64,000 nt of DNA from Anaerolineaceae bacterium. GTDB lineage: Bacteria; Chloroflexota; Anaerolineae; Anaerolineales; Anaerolineaceae. A model generated the notes under the pieces. It did no database searches, was not told the DNA's origin, and worked only from the letters and a program-made list of their open reading frames with translations. A program made the translations under genes and the position numbers. The DNA lies in contig JAURZL010000007.1 of NCBI GenBank assembly GCA_030653365.1, positions 1-64,000 of the forward strand, given 5' to 3'. This document shows, piece by piece, positions 60,833-64,000 of this stretch (position 1 is its first letter; the number at the start of each line of letters is the position of its first letter).

Positions 60833-62935
60833 ATGCAAAATAGTTTGAAACCATTCTTTGATTCAAGCGGTGTGGCAATAATTGGTGCTTCCAACAAGCC
60901 CAATAAACTCAGTTATGGCATTGTAAAAAATTTGACTCTTTATGGGTATCAAGGGGGTATCTATCCTGTAAATCCAAAAGTAGATGAAATCCTGGGGTAT
61001 CAATGTTACCCGGATATTCTGAGTGTCCCTGATCCAGTCGATCTGGCCGTCATTATCCTGCCTGCCAGTTATATCCTTCCAATCCTCTCGGATTGCCAAA
61101 AGAGAGGAATTAAGGCTGTGACAGTCATCTCCGGAGGATTTAAAGAGCTGGGTCCAGATGGGGAAGAATTGGAACAAAAGGTCCTACAGTTTGTCAAAGA
61201 ACATGATATTAGAATGGTTGGGCCTAATTGCGTTGGAACAATGAGTTTGCATACCGGTTTAAATACGACTTTTATCTCCGGGGTTCCGGATACAGGCGGG
61301 ATTGGTTTCTTATCTCAATCTGGAGCGGTTTTAGGTGGTGTGGTCGATTTTGTTAAAGGCAAAGGGATTGGATTTTCGCATTTTCTCAGTCTGGGTAATG
61401 AAGCTGATGTAACCGAAACAGATATGATCGAATATCTTGGTGATGATCCGCACACTCAGGTAATTGCTGCGTATGTTGAACAAATCCGAGATGGGCAGAA
61501 TTTTTTAAAAATCGCTAAACAGGTAACCAGGAAAAAACCGATCATTTTACTAAAAGCTGGGCGCACATCTGCAGGTGCAAGAGCTGTATCCTCACACACT
61601 GGCTCCCTGGCCGGCAGTCATACAGCATACCAGGCTGCTTTTAAACAGAGTGGTGTGGTTGAGGTTCAGGCTGTAAATGATTTATTTGATGTGTCGCAGG
61701 CTTTGGCACTTCAAAATTTACCAAAAGGAAAAAATGTCGCCATTTTAACAAATTCTGGAGGTCCTGCAGCCTTAATGTCTGATAGTCTGGCTAATAATGG
61801 ATTTTTAATGGCTGATTTAGACACAAAAACAATTTCAGCTCTACGTGCAGTGCTAAATCCAAGTGCTCAGGTTGCTAATCCAGTCGATATGTTGGGTGGA
61901 GCAGAACCACAAGATTATGAAAAAGCGATGCAATTTCTTGTGGAAGATCCCAATGTAGATGTAATTTTACCGATTCTAGTCCCACAATCACTGGTAAATC
62001 CTTTGGAAGTTGCAGAAAAAATTGCGCACATTGCTGGATCAACTGATAAAACTGTAATTGCCTGTTTTATGGGTGATTCACTGGTTCTGGAACCCAGAAA
62101 ATTACTTCACAGTCGGAATGTGCCCATGGTTGTGTTTCCTGAAAGTGTTGGTGTGATTTTAGGTGCAATGAAAACCTATGCTGATTGGCTTTCTCAACCA
62201 ATTGAAGAACCTGTATATTTCAGTGATGTGAATGTCGAAATAGTAAAATCAACAATTGAACAGGCCAGTCACATTGGCAGTATGGGAGAAGTATTAACCC
62301 GACCACTTCTGAATGCGTACAAAATTCCACTGATCGCTGGTGAATTGGCTGCTAATGTACAGGAGGCTGTTAAGGTGGCGGAAGCAATTGGTTTTCCGGT
62401 TGTTATGAAAATTAATTCGCCTGACATTCTTCATAAATCTGATCTGGGTGGTATCCGATTGGATTTAAAGGATAAAGATTCGATTAGGGCAGCTTATCAG
62501 GAAATGATCGCAGGTATATCACAAAAAATGCCAGAAGCACGCTTAGAGGGAGTATTGATTGAGGCAATGGCACCAAAAGGACAGGAAGTGATAATTGGCA
62601 TGAAACGTGATCCGGGATTTGGAGCAATGATGATGTTTGGTCTGGGTGGAATTTTTGTTGAGCTATTTCAGGATGTGTCATTCCGCGTAGCACCATTAAC
62701 CAAAAGAGATGCAATCGAAATGGTGAAGTCGACTCGAGCTGGAAAATTGCTGACCGGATACCGTGGACAAAATCCTGTAGATGTGGATGCCGTCGTTGAA
62801 ACCATTCTTCGGTTAAGTCAACTTGCAGTTGATTTTGATGAAATTGAGGAGATTGAAATCAATCCTTTGCTCGTTCTTGAAAAAGGAGTTTTGGCGTTAG
62901 ACGGAAGAGTAATCCTTAAACAAATTGAAGTTTAG
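60833..62935 (+). CDS. Acyl-CoA/acetate-CoA ligase (ADP-forming), fused alpha-beta
   Basis: The 700-residue enzyme converts acyl-CoA + ADP + Pi to acid + CoA + ATP. The alpha part (1-460) has the CoA-binding domain (GVAIIGASNKPNKLSYG) and the phospho-histidine H255 in SSHTGSLAGS; the beta part (about 475-700) is an ATP-grasp domain (GFPVVMKINSPDILHKSDLGG, EINPLLVLEKG). It is followed 15 bases later by iorA, so aryl- or indoleacetyl-CoA are likely substrates along with acetyl-CoA (inference). Confidence 0.93.
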   Translation: MQNSLKPFFDSSGVAIIGASNKPNKLSYGIVKNLTLYGYQGGIYPVNPKVDEILGYQCYPDILSVPDPVDLAVIILPASYILPILSDCQKRGIKAVTVISGGFKELGPDGEELEQKVLQFVKEHDIRMVGPNCVGTMSLHTGLNTTFISGVPDTGGIGFLSQSGAVLGGVVDFVKGKGIGFSHFLSLGNEADVTETDMIEYLGDDPHTQVIAAYVEQIRDGQNFLKIAKQVTRKKPIILLKAGRTSAGARAVSSHTGSLAGSHTAYQAAFKQSGVVEVQAVNDLFDVSQALALQNLPKGKNVAILTNSGGPAALMSDSLANNGFLMADLDTKTISALRAVLNPSAQVANPVDMLGGAEPQDYEKAMQFLVEDPNVDVILPILVPQSLVNPLEVAEKIAHIAGSTDKTVIACFMGDSLVLEPRKLLHSRNVPMVVFPESVGVILGAMKTYADWLSQPIEEPVYFSDVNVEIVKSTIEQASHIGSMGEVLTRPLLNAYKIPLIAGELAANVQEAVKVAEAIGFPVVMKINSPDILHKSDLGGIRLDLKDKDSIRAAYQEMIAGISQKMPEARLEGVLIEAMAPKGQEVIIGMKRDPGFGAMMMFGLGGIFVELFQDVSFRVAPLTKRDAIEMVKSTRAGKLLTGYRGQNPVDVDAVVETILRLSQLAVDFDEIEEIEINPLLVLEKGVLALDGRVILKQIEV

Positions 62936-62950
62936 TCACCGGAGGATTTG

Positions 62951-64000
62951 ATGAAACGTTTATTATCAGGCAATGAAGCCGTTGCAAGAGGGGCATGGGA
63001 AGCTGGATGCTCTGTCGCATCTGGTTATCCCGGAACGCCCAGTACAGAGATCATGGAAACTTTTGCCCGATTTCCAAATGTGTACGCGGAATGGGCACCT
63101 AATGAAAAAGTAGGACTTGATGTCGCGATTGGTGCTGCTTACGCCGGTAAACGCACCATATCCACAATGAAACATGTTGGCTTAAATGTAGCTGCTGACT
63201 CTTTGTTTTATGTTGCTATGACCGGGATTGAAGCTGGTTTGGTAATTGTATCTGCTGATGATCCTTCCATGCATTCTTCTCAGAATGAGCAGGATAACCG
63301 CCAATTTGCAAAATTTTCCAGAATTCCATGCCTTGATCCTGCGGACAGCCAGGAGTCACGAGATTTTACCATAGCCGCATTTGATTTGAGTGAACAATTC
63401 GATACCCCTGTAATGTTACGAATGACCACAAGAGTTTGTCATACCAGTTCTCCCGTCGAGATGACTGAACAACAGCAACAGATACCTGCGAAGGGACCAT
63501 ATCCACGCAATACTGCCAAGTATGTGATGATTCCTGTAAATGCCAGGAAAAGACACCCAATTATTGAAGAAAGAATTGAAGATCTTGCTCAGTTTGCTGA
63601 ATCTTTTGCCTATAACCGCATTGAGTATCGAAAAAATGATTTAGGAATTATTACCGGTGGTGTTGCCTATCAATATGCGAGGGAAGTTTTTCCGCAGGCA
63701 AGTATTCTTAAATTAGGAATGGTTTTTCCATTACCAGTCGAGATGATCCGATCATTTTGTAAAAATGTAGAAAAAGTTATTGTTTTAGAAGAATTGGATC
63801 CATTTATTGAAGATCAGGTACGGTTGATGGGTTTTGATATTTATCGCCCCAATCATGTTGAAAAGTCAGAAACCTACCATACAAAATCGATTTTCCCGAT
63901 AACAGGAGAATTGAATCCGGAAATTGTCAGGTTTTCAGCTCAAAAAGCAGGACTATTAGAATTTACTGTGAAAAAAGAGGGAACGAGTATTAATTTACCT
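62951..64000 (+). CDS. iorA: Indolepyruvate ferredoxin oxidoreductase alpha subunit, N-terminal part (cut by window end)
   Basis: The frame is open from ATG 62951 (after GGAGG) to the window end, about 350 residues. MKRLLSGNEAVARGAWEAGC, SGYPGTPSTEI, EWAPNEKVGLDVAIGAAYAG and DDPSMHSSQNEQDNR are hallmark IorA sequences of the pyruvate-ferredoxin-type pyrimidine domain. With IorB it oxidatively decarboxylates aryl pyruvates to aryl-acetyl-CoA, reducing ferredoxin. The TPP-binding and ferredoxin-like C-terminal domains lie outside the window. Confidence 0.94.
   Translation, partial: MKRLLSGNEAVARGAWEAGCSVASGYPGTPSTEIMETFARFPNVYAEWAPNEKVGLDVAIGAAYAGKRTISTMKHVGLNVAADSLFYVAMTGIEAGLVIVSADDPSMHSSQNEQDNRQFAKFSRIPCLDPADSQESRDFTIAAFDLSEQFDTPVMLRMTTRVCHTSSPVEMTEQQQQIPAKGPYPRNTAKYVMIPVNARKRHPIIEERIEDLAQFAESFAYNRIEYRKNDLGIITGGVAYQYAREVFPQASILKLGMVFPLPVEMIRSFCKNVEKVIVLEELDPFIEDQVRLMGFDIYRPNHVEKSETYHTKSIFPITGELNPEIVRFSAQKAGLLEFTVKKEGTSINLP

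Noticed and set aside
1..64000. CRISPR array, prophage, insertion sequence, tRNA or rRNA
   Set aside because: No regularly spaced direct repeats, transposase, integrase, phage structural genes or tRNA cloverleaf were recognised; the holin-like gene alone is a housekeeping YvlD-type membrane protein.

Overview
The window looks like a low-GC member of the Anaerolineae (phylum Chloroflexota). This rests on the combination of gene families rather than on any rRNA: an archaeal/eukaryal-type prolyl-tRNA synthetase, an Agl23-like membrane glycosyltransferase fused to an NHL propeller, an ECF sigma/DUF5667 pair, a fermentative set (tryptophanase, indolepyruvate:ferredoxin oxidoreductase, ADP-forming acyl-CoA synthetase, aldehyde:ferredoxin oxidoreductase) and a fully bacterial ribosomal-protein superoperon. 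Genus-level placement is not possible from sight alone.

Region by region. 1-17.2 kb: end of tuf, then S10-spc-alpha ribosomal genes in near-canonical order, with secY, adk, map, rpoA, truA and the L13-S9 pair; infA is missing from its usual place before rpmJ. Two long, hairpin-rich leaders (before rplC and before rpsK) break the otherwise tight packing. 17.4-23.3 kb: YabN-like methylase/MazG protein, tryptophanase (convergent, overlapping), and three poorly characterised envelope or stress genes, two sharing a small helical hairpin motif. 23.4-34.9 kb: one long operon-like run encoding only membrane-arm subunits of complex I (A, H, J, K, L, M, a second M-like subunit, N), followed by a second run encoding only the membrane/stalk part of ATP synthase (atpI-like, a, c, and a short b-delta fusion). 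The soluble arms of both machines (NuoBCDEFGI; F1 alpha, gamma, beta, epsilon) are absent. 34.9-47 kb: murE-like ligase, then a minus-strand block with pnp, rpsO, an ALK-repeat protein, proS, LOG protein, dCTPase-like MazG, low-molecular-weight phosphatase, gmd and clpC. 47-64 kb: GNAT, holin-like protein, AOR with its MoaD-like partner, EamA transporter, glycine-zipper microprotein, Agl23-NHL fusion, MFS transporter, ECF sigma/DUF5667, two tandem Hsp20 genes, SUI1/YciH, ADP-forming acyl-CoA synthetase and the start of iorA.

How the genes work together: iorA followed by the ADP-forming synthetase is the core of ferredoxin-linked 2-oxoacid oxidation with substrate-level ATP formation. Tryptophanase supplies pyruvate and indole from tryptophan, and AOR handles aldehydes, so a peptide/amino-acid fermenting lifestyle is likely (inference). 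The complex I and Fo genes imply an ion-motive membrane as well.

The least-explained structure is a family of about 70-80 bp imperfect palindromes, found in eight intergenic gaps and in both orientations, with matched end sequences and compensatory changes in the central stem. Several genes also carry a TATAAT-like box only 6-8 bases before the start codon, which suggests leaderless transcripts.
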